From Psychrobacter sp. P11G3 (GTDB taxonomy: Bacteria; Pseudomonadota; Gammaproteobacteria; Pseudomonadales; Moraxellaceae): a stretch of DNA of 64,000 nucleotides. The translations under genes were made by a program, and so were the position numbers. Position 1 is the stretch's first letter; every line of letters starts with the position of its first letter. This document shows positions 37,787-47,150 of this stretch, piece by piece. The DNA is taken from NCBI RefSeq assembly GCF_001435845.1, contig NZ_CM003596.1, positions 2,119,137 through 2,183,136 of the forward strand, in the 5' to 3' direction. The notes below the pieces were generated by a model. The model was not told the origin of the DNA. It made no database searches and saw nothing but the letters and a program-made list of their open reading frames with translations.

Positions 37787-39160
37787 ATGAGCGATTATCA
37801 AGTTAATAACCCAGCCACTGGTGAAGTAGAAGCCACTTACCCTACCGCCACTGAACAAGATATCCAACAAGTCATTGAGCAAGCCGACACTGCTTATCAA
37901 GATTGGCGTAAAGTGCCATTAAATGAGCGCAGTGCACTACTGTATAAAATCGCTGATATCTATCTTGAGCGCCAAGACGAGCTATCACGCATCGTCGCCA
38001 ACGAAATGGGCAAACCTGTTGCCCAAGCAAAAGGCGAGATTGGTCTGGTTGCTGATATCTACCGCTACTATGCAGACAACGCTGAGCAGCTACTAGCGCC
38101 AAGCACCATTGATGTAGACTCAGGATCAGCATCGGTAGAAAAACACCCTGTAGGCGCGCTACTAGGTATCATGCCGTGGAACTATCCACATTACCAAGTA
38201 GCCCGTTTTGTCGCGCCAAACTTTATGGCGGGTAATACAATTATTCTAAAACACGCACCGCAGTGTCCAAACACCGCAGAAGTTATCGTCGATATCTTCA
38301 AAGATGCAGGCGTACCTGAGGGCGTTTATAACAATATTTTTGCGACCAATGAGCAATCAGCGACCATCATCAATGACACACGCGTACAAGGTGTCTCGCT
38401 AACAGGTTCTGAACGCGCTGGACAAGCGGTCGCAAAAGAAGCTGGCGGCGCACTCAAAAAGGTCGTTTTAGAATTGGGCGGTTCAGATGCCTTTATCGTT
38501 GCAGCAGATGCCGATATCGAGCAAGCGATACAAGGCGCTATCTTTGGTCGTTTTGGTAATACTGGACAAGCCTGTAATGCTGCCAAACGTTTGATCGTCA
38601 TTGAATCCGTATATGATAAATTCGTTGAAGGCTTTACCAATGCGGTCAGTAACATGACTTTGGCCGACCCGCTTAAAGAAGATACGTTCATTGGCCCAAT
38701 GTCATCAAAAGCCGCGGCGGTCAACTTGCAAGCGCAGCTAGACAGTGCTATTCAAGCAGGTGCAACGGTATTGGTAGAAGGCGGCATGGACAAAGACAAG
38801 CCTGGCGCTTGGTTTAAGCCTGCAGTACTGACAGATGTGACTGAATCCATGGATGTATATCGTGAGGAGCTGTTTGGTCCTGTCGCAGTCGTCTATAAAG
38901 CAAATGATATCGACCATGCCATCAAGATTGCCAACGACGTGCCTTTCGGTCTGGGTGCGTCTATTCAAACGCAAGATGCGGCACTGGCTGCTGAAATCGC
39001 TGACAAATTAGAAGTGGGTATGGTCACTATTAATGCGCCTTCTGGTTCTGAGGCAAATACTCCATTTGGCGGTGTTAAACGTTCAGGCTTTGGCCGTGAG
39101 CTTGGCACTCTTGGCATCACCGAGTTCTTAAATTATAAGCTGATTCGTGATAAGTCTTAA
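37787..39160 (+). CDS. NAD(P)-dependent aldehyde dehydrogenase, succinate-semialdehyde dehydrogenase-like (Sad/YneI type)
   Basis: The 457-residue enzyme has the aldehyde dehydrogenase active site: Asn in PWNYPH, general base Glu229 in LELGGSDAF and catalytic Cys263 in GNTGQACNAAKR. The short length, and NPATGEVEATYPTA at the N-terminus, fit the Sad/YneI group, which oxidises succinate semialdehyde and related aldehydes. AAGGA precedes ATG 37787. It stands downstream of the agmatine deiminase remnant and close to the GABA/5-aminovalerate genes, so a role in polyamine or amino-acid breakdown is likely. A terminator and a repeat follow. Confidence 0.87.
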   Translation: MSDYQVNNPATGEVEATYPTATEQDIQQVIEQADTAYQDWRKVPLNERSALLYKIADIYLERQDELSRIVANEMGKPVAQAKGEIGLVADIYRYYADNAEQLLAPSTIDVDSGSASVEKHPVGALLGIMPWNYPHYQVARFVAPNFMAGNTIILKHAPQCPNTAEVIVDIFKDAGVPEGVYNNIFATNEQSATIINDTRVQGVSLTGSERAGQAVAKEAGGALKKVVLELGGSDAFIVAADADIEQAIQGAIFGRFGNTGQACNAAKRLIVIESVYDKFVEGFTNAVSNMTLADPLKEDTFIGPMSSKAAAVNLQAQLDSAIQAGATVLVEGGMDKDKPGAWFKPAVLTDVTESMDVYREELFGPVAVVYKANDIDHAIKIANDVPFGLGASIQTQDAALAAEIADKLEVGMVTINAPSGSEANTPFGGVKRSGFGRELGTLGITEFLNYKLIRDKS

Positions 39161-39183
39161 TAGATTAAAACCTTAGTTGAATG

Positions 39184-39257
39184 AAAAAAAGCCTAACGTT
39201 TGACGTTGGGCTTTTTTATTAACGATAAGTAAGTCTATTTTTTATATGGATTTTCTT
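39184..39257 (+). repeat. 74-bp direct repeat, copy 1 (with terminator hairpin)
   Basis: This segment is identical to 40063-40136 except for two bases. It holds the hairpin AAAGCCTAACG-TTTG-ACGTTGGGCTTT and then a stretch equal to the last codons and stop of the APC permease gene in copy 2. The permease gene itself is absent here, so this copy is a displaced 3' end. It acts as the terminator of the aldehyde dehydrogenase gene. Confidence 0.9.
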
Positions 39258-39624
39258 ATTTTTAGTTGACGATATCGAACATCAAAAACTTAGTTAATCT
39301 CATTGATCATACTCATTTCACGAAATCTAGAGTTTAGACGTAGTTATTTTTCTATGCATGTTTAAGAGTATTATGATTGCACGTATTTCAGAACGTCAAA
39401 AAAGGCCTCATATCAAGTATTAGGTCTTTTCGTTGGGATATTTTTATTCATTATTTTTACGTTAAATTGTCTCTACATAGTTAGATGATGCGATGTCGAG
39501 TACACTGCCAAAAACTAGAAAAATGTCGTTCTGTTTATTGAGCATACTATCGGGCAGTAGCAGCACCTCAATCCATTGCCTGACACTCGAAACCCACAGC
39601 TTTCTCAATGAGACGCTAATACTA
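39258..39624. other. Non-coding part of the segment between the two direct repeats
   Basis: No gene is supported here. A weak hairpin AAAGGCCT (39401-39408) / AGGTCTTT (39422-39429) with one G-U pair and a T-run may terminate plus-strand transcription. A 47-codon plus-strand ORF (39493-39636) looks random. Confidence 0.4.
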
Positions 39625-39849
39625 TTATTTTTCTAAAGAAAAAAAGGCGTCATTGACTAAGTGGTCCTCTTCATTAAAACGAACATATATCCCTTCACTG
39701 TCCTTTGTTGCATACCAATACTCATCATTTGCACTAATATTTATTTGGAAAAACTTATTGCTTATAATATTGCCGACAGTGTAGACCGAGCCTTCTACAA
39801 AAAAATCGTTGCCACAGATACATTTTAGTTTATCTCCACTTCTGATCAT
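39625..39849 (-). CDS. Small protein of unknown function between direct repeats
   Basis: The 74-residue product starts at ATG 39849, supported by GAAGG eight bases upstream, so the longer in-frame start at 39885 is not needed. It begins MIRSGDKLKCICGNDFFVEG, has a Cys pair (C-I-C) and many aromatic and acidic residues, and looks like a small beta-barrel domain with GDKL...GSVYTVG. No signal peptide is present. It lies alone inside the 880-bp segment bounded by the 74-bp repeats and is AT-rich, suggesting acquisition. Function unknown. Confidence 0.55.
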   Translation of the reverse strand: MIRSGDKLKCICGNDFFVEGSVYTVGNIISNKFFQINISANDEYWYATKDSEGIYVRFNEEDHLVNDAFFSLEK

Positions 39850-40062
39850 ATAGCTAACCTTCACGACAACGATAATAGTAAACAAGAGTGAGCTATTTTA
39901 CTTTTTTATCGTTAAATGTCAATATGCGAATATTATGCTAGTTGATTATTTAACAAAAATAATTAAGACTCTCATCTAATCAAGAAAGGATAGAAAACGA
40001 CTTTAAGTAAATTATTACTGTCCTAAATGTATAAACTCATTTTTGAACAGAACAAAAACAAC

Positions 40063-40136
40063 AAAAAAAGCCTAACGTTTGACGTTAGGCTTTTTTATTA
40101 ACGATAAGTAAGTCTACTTTTTATATGGATTTTCTT
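40063..40136 (-). repeat. 74-bp direct repeat, copy 2 (3' end and terminator of the permease gene)
   Basis: This is the native copy: it spans the last codons and stop (40114) of the APC permease gene and its terminator hairpin AAAGCCTAACG-TTTG-ACGTTAGGCTTT at 40067-40092. It differs from 39184-39257 at two positions, one of which restores a perfect stem here. Confidence 0.9.
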
Positions 40137-41556
40137 TTAACCATTGCTGGTTAGCCGTTTTCAGCTCACGCAGCTCATGATCCATAATATCTTTACTCTT
40201 ACCAGGATTCTTCATTGATGCATAGCCATACATTGCGCCGCCAAGAACCGTCCAACCAAGGAATATCCACCACTCGATAGGAACAAGGGCTGATGGCATG
40301 CCCGGTAGGTAAAGCGCCAACATACCGAGACTTAAGATAATAGTGATAATACCAACCAACTTACCTGCTGGTACTCTAAACGGACGTACCATATCAGGCT
40401 CACGGTAGCGCAGCACTAAGAATGAAAGAGCCACACAAGTATAAGCAATAACAATACCGAACCCACCAGCATCTACAATCCATACCAACATTTTGCGACC
40501 AAACAATGGCGCGAGTGTCGCGAGACCACCAATCAACAAGATCGCATTGACTGGGGTGTTATACTTAGGATGCAGCTTGCACAAAAACTGCGGCAACATG
40601 TGTGTTTTGCCCATAGCATATAACAGACGACTACCACCGATAAGAAACGCGTTCCAGCTTGATAAAATACCTAGTACACCGCCAATAACGAGCAACGTAC
40701 CCGCCCATTTACCATTCCAAGCATTGGTCATCGCATCAGCGGTCGCCAATGTTGAGTCTTGCGCTTGTAATAGTGGTAATGTTTTACCCACACTCCAAGC
40801 GACAGCCACGTACCAAAGCACCGCGATAATAATAGAGACAATCAAAAATTTTCCGATATTTGGACGGGTAAGATTGATTTCTTCTGCAGCTTGCGGAATA
40901 ACATCGAAGCCAACGAATAAGAACGGTACCATTACCATCACAGTCATGATGCCACCCATACCACCGATGAAGTTAGGCGCTTGTACTGTATTAGAGGTTT
41001 CAGGACTAAACATCAATGCCCCAACGAACAGTAATATACCTACACAGAAAATACCCACGACTGCCAGCTTTTGAAACCAAGCACTGACCTCCATACCGCG
41101 TATATTTAGCCATGTGACAATGATTGAACCAAGCATCCCAACAGCGGCCCATGTGGCATATACGTCCCAGCCAGCGATATTCCAAAGATACCCTTGGCTA
41201 TAATTGGGAATAATGTATTCGACGACGGTGGGAAGCGCCACGGCCTCGAACGCGACGACTGAAAAGTAACCGAACAAAATACTCCATGAGCAAATAAAGG
41301 AGACATTGACCCCTAGTGCTCGGTGAGTATAAGTATGCTCACCGCCAGTAATTGGCATAGAGGCCGCAAGTTCAGCATACGTCACACCAATCAATACAAC
41401 TACCAGACCGCCTATCAAAAAGGCGCTAATTGCGCCCCATATACCTGCCGAGATGATCCAACTACCTGCCAGTACAACCCAGCCCCAACCGACCATTGCA
41501 CCGAATGCCAGTGCAATGATATCGAACACCCCTAGCGACTTTTTTAATTCAGACAT
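40114..41556 (-). CDS. APC family amino-acid permease
   Basis: The 480-residue inner-membrane protein has about 12 transmembrane segments. It has the APC hallmark near the start (FDIIALAFGAMVGWGWVVLAG, the unwound TM1 substrate site) and conserved TYAELAASMPITGGEHTYTHRALG in TM2-TM3. It is placed directly downstream of gabT and gabD on the same strand, so GABA, 5-aminovalerate or a related amine is the probable substrate. The substrate cannot be read from sequence. A terminator hairpin between gabT and this gene suggests partly independent expression. Confidence 0.88.
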   Translation of the reverse strand: MSELKKSLGVFDIIALAFGAMVGWGWVVLAGSWIISAGIWGAISAFLIGGLVVVLIGVTYAELAASMPITGGEHTYTHRALGVNVSFICSWSILFGYFSVVAFEAVALPTVVEYIIPNYSQGYLWNIAGWDVYATWAAVGMLGSIIVTWLNIRGMEVSAWFQKLAVVGIFCVGILLFVGALMFSPETSNTVQAPNFIGGMGGIMTVMVMVPFLFVGFDVIPQAAEEINLTRPNIGKFLIVSIIIAVLWYVAVAWSVGKTLPLLQAQDSTLATADAMTNAWNGKWAGTLLVIGGVLGILSSWNAFLIGGSRLLYAMGKTHMLPQFLCKLHPKYNTPVNAILLIGGLATLAPLFGRKMLVWIVDAGGFGIVIAYTCVALSFLVLRYREPDMVRPFRVPAGKLVGIITIILSLGMLALYLPGMPSALVPIEWWIFLGWTVLGGAMYGYASMKNPGKSKDIMDHELRELKTANQQWLKENPYKK

Positions 41557-41710
41557 AACCTACTCCTTGTCTGTGTGTCATCCGTGTGAGCCTGTTACAG
41601 CTACACTATTTTTGTTTCATGGGATCATACCCATCATGTTTGTTGTGTCTGTCGCGTCGCCGAAAAACTTGTATTTGCCGTCGGTATAGTATGCAAACAG
41701 CAAAAACAAA

Positions 41711-41739
41711 AACGGCGTCTTGACTTGCAAGGCGCCGTT
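41711..41739 (-). terminator. Terminator between gabT and the permease gene
   Basis: AACGGCGTCTTG (41711-41722) pairs with CAAGGCGCCGTT (41728-41739), with one G-U pair. On the minus strand it is followed by TTTTTGTTTTTG. The rest of the 324-bp gap 41557-41880 shows no gene. Confidence 0.8.
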
Positions 41740-41880
41740 AAAAAACTCACTCAAAGCGAGTGTTATAAGGGCAACCTTGCCGTTATCTTTCATACAATCT
41801 TTTAACCAATATCGGTACTTGAACTAGCTGTACTTGGTTAAAAGCGATCCATCGCTAAAGTAAATGACACTCAGTATTGC

Positions 41881-43140
41881 TCATGCCGTTAGAATACCTT
41901 TGATGATATCAAGGCCTTCTTGTAGCACCTCATCTTCGACCGTCAATGGCACCATCACACGAATGGCATTGCCATACATACCACAAGACGCTAATAACAA
42001 ACCTTGCTCAAATGATTTTGCTTTTAGATTGGCTGCTGCTGCTGCATCAGGTTTGCCTTCGCTATCGATTAGTTCAAACGCTAGCATCGCGCCTTTATGA
42101 CGGATATGACCGATACTGCTTAGGTTCAAGCCTTTCAAAAACGCGGCGATGGTATCACCAATCACCACACTACGCTCAAGTAAGTTCTCTTCTTCGATCA
42201 CTTCCATTACAGCAAGCGCTGCCACACAAGCCAGTGGGTTACCAGAGTAAGTACCGCCTAAGCCTCCGACTTGCGGCGCATCCATGATATCAGCGCGACC
42301 AACCACTGCTGATATAGGATAGCCGCCAGCCAAGCTCTTGGCAGTCGTCATCAAATCAGGCTCAACACCTAGCTGCTCACCTGCAAATAAGGTACCGGTT
42401 CTGGCAAAACCACACTGTACTTCGTCAAAAATAAGCACGATGCCATGCTCATCACAAATCTCGCGCAACGCTTTGGCAAATGATGGCGTTACCTGATGGA
42501 AACCACCCTCACCTTGGACTGGCTCGATAATCATTGCAGCCACTTCACTAGGATCGATATCTGCTTGGAAGATCATGTCAAGACTATGTAGCGCTTGCGC
42601 TTCTGTTACGTTCAACTCTTCTGCAGGGAACAACGCATGGAACACAGGTCCTGGCATCGGGCCAAAGTTCTTTTTGTATGGCAATACTTTGCCTGTCAAG
42701 CTCATACACATCATGGTACGACCATGCCAGCCACCAACAAAAGAGATCACGCCTGGACGACGGGTTTTAGCACGAGCAATCTTGATGCAGTTTTCAACAG
42801 CTTCTGCACCAGTGGTCAAAAAGAACGCTTTAGTATCGCCGCTGATAGGCGCTTTTTCGCATAGCTTTTCAGCCAAATCTACATAGCATTCGTAGTTAAT
42901 CATTTGCGCCGCAGTGTGCGTAAACTTGTCTAGCTGCTCATGCACACGTTGGGTGATTTTTGGATGGCTATGACCCGTGTTCAATACTGAGATACCACCG
43001 ACAAAGTCGATATAACGCTTGCCTTCGATATCCCAGATTTCTGAGTTCTTTGCTTTTTCTGCAAAGATAGGAAAGGCAACCCCAAGTCCTGTTGGTAAAA
43101 CAGCTTTGCGGCGCTCAAGTAATGATTGATTGGTAGTCAT
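41881..43140 (-). CDS. gabT: 4-aminobutyrate / 5-aminovalerate aminotransferase
   Basis: The 419-residue class III, PLP-dependent aminotransferase shows GGISVLNTGHSHP at the N-terminus, TTGAEAVENCIK for phosphate binding, GWHGRTMM, Asp239 in IFDEVQCGFARTG and the PLP Lys268 in TTAKSLAGGYP. It moves the amino group of GABA or 5-aminovalerate to 2-oxoglutarate, giving succinate or glutarate semialdehyde. Start ATG 43140 follows AAGGA; the upstream 30 in-frame codons are leader. With gabD upstream and the glutarate genes nearby, a DavT role in lysine catabolism is as likely as GABA use; the two cannot be told apart by sequence alone. Confidence 0.92.
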   Translation of the reverse strand: MTTNQSLLERRKAVLPTGLGVAFPIFAEKAKNSEIWDIEGKRYIDFVGGISVLNTGHSHPKITQRVHEQLDKFTHTAAQMINYECYVDLAEKLCEKAPISGDTKAFFLTTGAEAVENCIKIARAKTRRPGVISFVGGWHGRTMMCMSLTGKVLPYKKNFGPMPGPVFHALFPAEELNVTEAQALHSLDMIFQADIDPSEVAAMIIEPVQGEGGFHQVTPSFAKALREICDEHGIVLIFDEVQCGFARTGTLFAGEQLGVEPDLMTTAKSLAGGYPISAVVGRADIMDAPQVGGLGGTYSGNPLACVAALAVMEVIEEENLLERSVVIGDTIAAFLKGLNLSSIGHIRHKGAMLAFELIDSEGKPDAAAAANLKAKSFEQGLLLASCGMYGNAIRVMVPLTVEDEVLQEGLDIIKGILTA

Positions 43141-43326
43141 GGGAATGTCCTTTTCTTTGTTCGTAACATAAGTGCCATCTAGTGATTGGCGGTTTATTTG
43201 ATGTTTGTCTTTGTACTCAGTAGATATCAAATGGTGCTTGTTTGACCCAAAACACCATAGATATCTAAAAATTTATGCTAGTTGATGCTTTGCTAACCAT
43301 TAAGCCAACTCATTAGGTTATGGCTA

Positions 43327-44790
43327 TTAGGTGATATCAGAGCACCAGTATTTGGTCGTGATATAGTCTTCGATACCGTATTTTGAACCTTCACGGCCAA
43401 AGCCAGACTGCTTCACACCGCCAAATGGGGCAACTTCTGTAGAAATCAAACCCGTGTTGTGACCGATGATGCCGTACTCAAGACCTTCGGTAACGCGCCA
43501 TGAACGTGCATAGTCACTACTATAGAAGTAAGCGGCCAAGCCATAGATAGTATCGTTAGCAGCACGGATAACTTCTGCTTCGTCTTTGAAAGTAAAGATG
43601 GTTGCAATTGGTCCAAAGATTTCTTCAGAAGCGATGTCCATATCGCTACTAATATCTGTGATAACCGTTGGATTATAAGTCAGTTCTGAAGCGTCATTGA
43701 CACTACCACCAGTGACCAGTTTTGCGCCTTTATCTAGCGCGTCTTTTAGCAAGGCTTGAACTTTATCTAACGCTTTTTTGTTGATAAGAGGACCGATATC
43801 TACGCCTTCTTCTAAGCCGTTACCTACTTTTAATTCAGCGACTTTTTTGACAAAGACATCTAAGAATTTATCTTTAATGCTGTCTTGAACGTATACTCGG
43901 TTGGCGCAGACACAGGTCTGACCAGCATTACGATATTTAGAAGCGATTAAACCAGCAGCGGCTTTCTCTAGATCGGCATCATCAAAGACGATAAATGGCG
44001 CATTGCCACCCAACTCTAACGATAGCTTCTTAATAGTCGGCGCGCATTGTGCCATCAGCGTACGGCCTACTTCTGTAGAACCTGTGAATGACAGCTTATG
44101 AATGCGTGCATCACCCGTTAGGATGTCGCCGATGACAGAAGACTTACCGGTTACAACCTGAATAACGCCAGCTGGAATACCCGCTTGTTCTGCCAATACA
44201 CCCAGTGCCAATGCCGAATACGGTGTCTCGGTGGCTGGTTTGACAATAATCGTACAGCCTGCTGCGAGCGCAGGAGCAACTTTGCGCGTGATCATCGCAG
44301 CTGGAAAGTTCCAAGGCGTGATAGCGGCACAAACACCAACCGGCTGCTTAAGAACGACATGACGTAGCTGTGTGCTATTGGCAGGAATCACATCACCATA
44401 GACGCGTTTACCTTCTTCGGCAAACCAACGGATAAAGCTGTTGGCATAACCTACTTCACCACGTGACTCAGTTAGTGGCTTGCCTTGCTCAGCGGTCATA
44501 ATGATGGCCAAATCTTCTTTATTGGCATCGATTAGATCCGCCCACTTTTGCAATAACTCTGCACGCTCTTTGGCTGTTTTTGCTGCCCAGTCTGCTTGGA
44601 CGTCATGAGCATAAGCAACGGCTTCGTTGACATCTTCTGTGGTAAGACTTGGTACAGTACCAATGAGCTCGCCATTAAAAGGATTGTTGACATCAAGCAC
44701 AGCTTCATCACTAGCAGCATGCCAGCCGTCTTTAATGAAGCAAGATTGTTTGAGTAAATCTGGATTTGATAACTGCAGCGCGTGTGACAT
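43327..44790 (-). CDS. gabD: Succinate / glutarate semialdehyde dehydrogenase
   Basis: The 487-residue aldehyde dehydrogenase is of the GabD/DavD type: ITPWNFPAAMITRK, Glu259 in LELGGNAPF, catalytic Cys293 in GQTCVCANR, and EIFGPIATIF. Length matches E. coli GabD (482). It oxidises succinate semialdehyde, and in DavD also glutarate semialdehyde, with NAD(P). Start ATG 44790 follows AAGGAG seven bases upstream. It is first in a minus-strand unit with gabT. It is divergent from an IclR regulator gene, with two palindromes between them. Confidence 0.92.
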   Translation of the reverse strand: MSHALQLSNPDLLKQSCFIKDGWHAASDEAVLDVNNPFNGELIGTVPSLTTEDVNEAVAYAHDVQADWAAKTAKERAELLQKWADLIDANKEDLAIIMTAEQGKPLTESRGEVGYANSFIRWFAEEGKRVYGDVIPANSTQLRHVVLKQPVGVCAAITPWNFPAAMITRKVAPALAAGCTIIVKPATETPYSALALGVLAEQAGIPAGVIQVVTGKSSVIGDILTGDARIHKLSFTGSTEVGRTLMAQCAPTIKKLSLELGGNAPFIVFDDADLEKAAAGLIASKYRNAGQTCVCANRVYVQDSIKDKFLDVFVKKVAELKVGNGLEEGVDIGPLINKKALDKVQALLKDALDKGAKLVTGGSVNDASELTYNPTVITDISSDMDIASEEIFGPIATIFTFKDEAEVIRAANDTIYGLAAYFYSSDYARSWRVTEGLEYGIIGHNTGLISTEVAPFGGVKQSGFGREGSKYGIEDYITTKYWCSDIT

Positions 44791-44874
44791 ATTGACGCTC
44801 CTTGTCATATAGGATGTATTTATAAGAATGGATACAATGGTAAGTCGTAAATAATTATTGATAATTCGTTATTT

Positions 44875-44906
44875 GTTCAATATACTGAACACGTATTCTA
44901 TATACG
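44875..44906. promoter_or_regulatory. Two palindromes in the gabD-iclR divergent promoter
   Basis: GTTCAATATACTGAAC (44875-44890) is a near-perfect 16-bp palindrome. Next to it, CGTAT-TCTAT-ATACG (44892-44906) is a second, with 5-bp arms. Their place between divergent gabD and an IclR gene makes them likely operators of that regulator. Confidence 0.55.
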
Positions 44907-45021
44907 AGACGTCATTATAAGAACGATATGACGCAATTTGCAACCCTTAATCTCATTATTTTAAAAATTATCTTGTACTTCTTTCTTTTATTTCATTTTT
45001 ATTCACTTTTATAGGTTACTT

Positions 45022-45792
45022 ATGAGCTCGACTGCCGTGCCTGCGCTAGACAAAACGTTTCAGATTTTGGACTTGATTACCGATAGCTCACAGCCTCTGA
45101 CAGCGGCTCATATCGCAAAAGAGCTTGGGCTACCGCGTAGCTCCACTCACAATATTTTGCAGAGTCTATTGACCAAACATGTCATTTACAAAGACCCTGA
45201 AAGCCGTTTTTATTTGGGTTCATATTTGATGTATTGGGCTGGGAAATATGAGCAACAACAAGGCGTCACCCAGTTGTTTAAAGATTTGATTGTGCAGTAT
45301 CCGGTACTTCTTCAGCACACAGTTACCTTATCCAAACTGGATTTAGGAGAGGTGGTATTTTTGGCATGCCATGAGTCGCCTGCTCCGCTTGGCTTTACCT
45401 TTCGTGCAGGTGTTCGTGTGCCTGCCGTGTTTTCTGCAACTGGCAAGGCTATGCTATCTACGTTGTCGATGGACAACATCAAATCGTTATATAAAGATGA
45501 GTTTCCGACACCTATGACCCAGCATGGGGTCAAAAATTTTACGGATTTATCCGCTGAGCTTGCAGCGACTCAGAAAAGTAGATTGTCACTCGATGATGGA
45601 CAGTTGCGCGATGGAATGTATTGCTTGGGCACTTATATTCGTAATGCATCAGGCAATGCAGTTGCTGGTATGGCAGTGAGTTTTTTGCAAGGAGAGTATG
45701 AGTCTAAACGAGCTGAGGTCAGTGCGGTATTGATTGAATTAGCGGAGCAAATTGAGCAGCATTTAGGCTTTAACCCTAATGCTGAAAGGTAG
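45022..45792 (+). CDS. IclR family regulator, next to gabD/gabT
   Basis: The 256-residue protein has the IclR layout. An N-terminal winged helix-turn-helix spans about 8-70 (ALDKTFQILDLITDSSQPLTAAHIAKELGLP in parts, then SSTHNILQSLL). A C-terminal effector-binding domain spans about 85-250 (LGEVVFLACHES, ATGKAMLSTL). It is divergently transcribed from gabD across 231 bp, so it probably controls gabD-gabT and perhaps itself. The ligand may be GABA, 5-aminovalerate or a product. It converges with the CoA-transferase gene. Confidence 0.88.
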   Translation: MSSTAVPALDKTFQILDLITDSSQPLTAAHIAKELGLPRSSTHNILQSLLTKHVIYKDPESRFYLGSYLMYWAGKYEQQQGVTQLFKDLIVQYPVLLQHTVTLSKLDLGEVVFLACHESPAPLGFTFRAGVRVPAVFSATGKAMLSTLSMDNIKSLYKDEFPTPMTQHGVKNFTDLSAELAATQKSRLSLDDGQLRDGMYCLGTYIRNASGNAVAGMAVSFLQGEYESKRAEVSAVLIELAEQIEQHLGFNPNAER

Positions 45793-45845
45793 CGTTAGGA
45801 TTGAATATCGGTGCAGGTCTAAAAAATATAATCTAAAAAATTCTG

Positions 45846-47054
45846 CTAAACAATTCCATCGGCTTTTAGCTTAGCGATCATCTCACTGTCATAACCCAAA
45901 TCAGTAAGCGTACTATCAGTATGCTCGCTTAACTGCGGTGGCGGCGTACGATAGCTGACTGGTGATGCGGATAACTTGATAGGGTTACCAAGTGCGCGTA
46001 CTGGACTGCCTTGCTCGGTGAAATTAACGATCATCTCACGTGCTTGCGCTTGCGGCATGGCCAAGGCTTCAGCCACATTATGAATCGCACCGCATGGAAT
46101 CCCTGCTTGATCTAAAACCTCTAGCCAATAGGTACGTGGCTGCTTGGCAAAATGTTTAGTCAACTCACCGCACAGCAGTTCGCGGTTGGCAACGCGTTGT
46201 GGATTGGTCGCGAAGCGCTCATCGGTATGCCAATCAACTGCAAGCACCTCACACAGTTTGGCAAATTGACTGTCGTTACCACAGGCTAAAATAAAATGCT
46301 GCTCGCCCTCGCCCGCAAATACTTGATACGGCACGATATTAGGATGCTGATTGCCCAGTCTTGGCGGTATCTTATCGGATGCCAAATGATTCATACCGAC
46401 ATTGGCCAGCATGGCGAGCGCACTGTCGAGCAACGCTACATCGACATGTTGACCAACACCCGTATTTTGACGTGCCAGCAGTGCCGCTTGAATACCAATC
46501 GTTAGCTGCAAACCTGCAAACAAATCGACGACTGCCACGCCAACTTTATGCGGTTCGCCATCGCTTGGACCCGTGATACTCATCAGACCTGACAGACCTT
46601 GGATAATATAATCGTAACCAGGGCGTTTGGCATCGGGACCTGACTGCCCAAACCCTGTCAATGACGCATAAATCAGACGCGGATTGTCTTGTTTTAAGCT
46701 GTCATAATCCAAGCCGTATTTTTTCAGACCACCGACTTTAAAGTTTTCGACCAAAATATCACTCTCAGCAATTAGCTGCTTAATGATGTCTTGTCCTTTA
46801 GCCGTAGTGATATCTACCGTCAGTGATTTTTTATTGCGGTTAATCGTAGCGTAATAAGCGGAGGTATCATCGCTGAATGTCGGCGGTGCCCAATGACGCG
46901 TTTCATCACCGATATGCGGACGCTCAACCTTGATGACTTCGGCACCAAGATCAGCAAGTACTTGTGTACAAGAAGGCCCTGCCAGCACTCTCGATAAATC
47001 AAGCACCTTAATACCATGCAATGCGCCCTCTGGCATATTAGCTATATCAGTCAT
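45846..47054 (-). CDS. CaiB/BaiF (class III) CoA-transferase, probable glutarate CoA-transferase
   Basis: The 402-residue protein has family III CoA-transferase motifs: GIKVLDLSRVLAGPSCTQVLADLGAEVIKVE (in parts, N-terminal), NRNKKSLTVD, NFKVGGLKKYGLDY and PGYDYIIQGLSGLMSITG. Such enzymes move CoA between acids through a catalytic Asp. It lies immediately after glutaryl-CoA dehydrogenase on the same strand; in pseudomonads and humans a homologue makes glutaryl-CoA from glutarate and succinyl-CoA. That role is inferred from context. AAGGGA precedes the ATG. A 195-bp spacer with a long inverted repeat separates it from gcdH. Confidence 0.85.
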   Translation of the reverse strand: MTDIANMPEGALHGIKVLDLSRVLAGPSCTQVLADLGAEVIKVERPHIGDETRHWAPPTFSDDTSAYYATINRNKKSLTVDITTAKGQDIIKQLIAESDILVENFKVGGLKKYGLDYDSLKQDNPRLIYASLTGFGQSGPDAKRPGYDYIIQGLSGLMSITGPSDGEPHKVGVAVVDLFAGLQLTIGIQAALLARQNTGVGQHVDVALLDSALAMLANVGMNHLASDKIPPRLGNQHPNIVPYQVFAGEGEQHFILACGNDSQFAKLCEVLAVDWHTDERFATNPQRVANRELLCGELTKHFAKQPRTYWLEVLDQAGIPCGAIHNVAEALAMPQAQAREMIVNFTEQGSPVRALGNPIKLSASPVSYRTPPPQLSEHTDSTLTDLGYDSEMIAKLKADGIV

Positions 47055-47099
47055 GAGATTCCCTTACTCTGTCGCGTATTTTTTGACTTTTAATCATAA

Positions 47100-47150
47100 A
47101 ATTGTTCTTCAGGATGTAATTACAAAGTAGTTAAATCATGAAGAACAATT
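47100..47150. promoter_or_regulatory. Long inverted repeat between gcdH and the CoA-transferase gene
   Basis: AATTGTTCTTCA (47100-47111) and TGAAGAACAATT (47139-47150) are perfect 12-bp arms. The 27-nt loop itself contains the palindrome TGTAATTACA (47115-47124). It lies about 45 bp upstream of the CoA-transferase start and may tune its expression relative to gcdH. Confidence 0.45.

Noticed and set aside
39493..39636. 47-codon plus-strand ORF between the direct repeats
   Set aside because: The composition looks random, there is no ribosome-binding site, and its end overlaps the better-supported minus-strand gene.
40493..41074. 193-codon plus-strand ORF opposite the APC permease gene
   Set aside because: It is a shadow of the membrane-protein codons on the other strand; no family motifs are seen.
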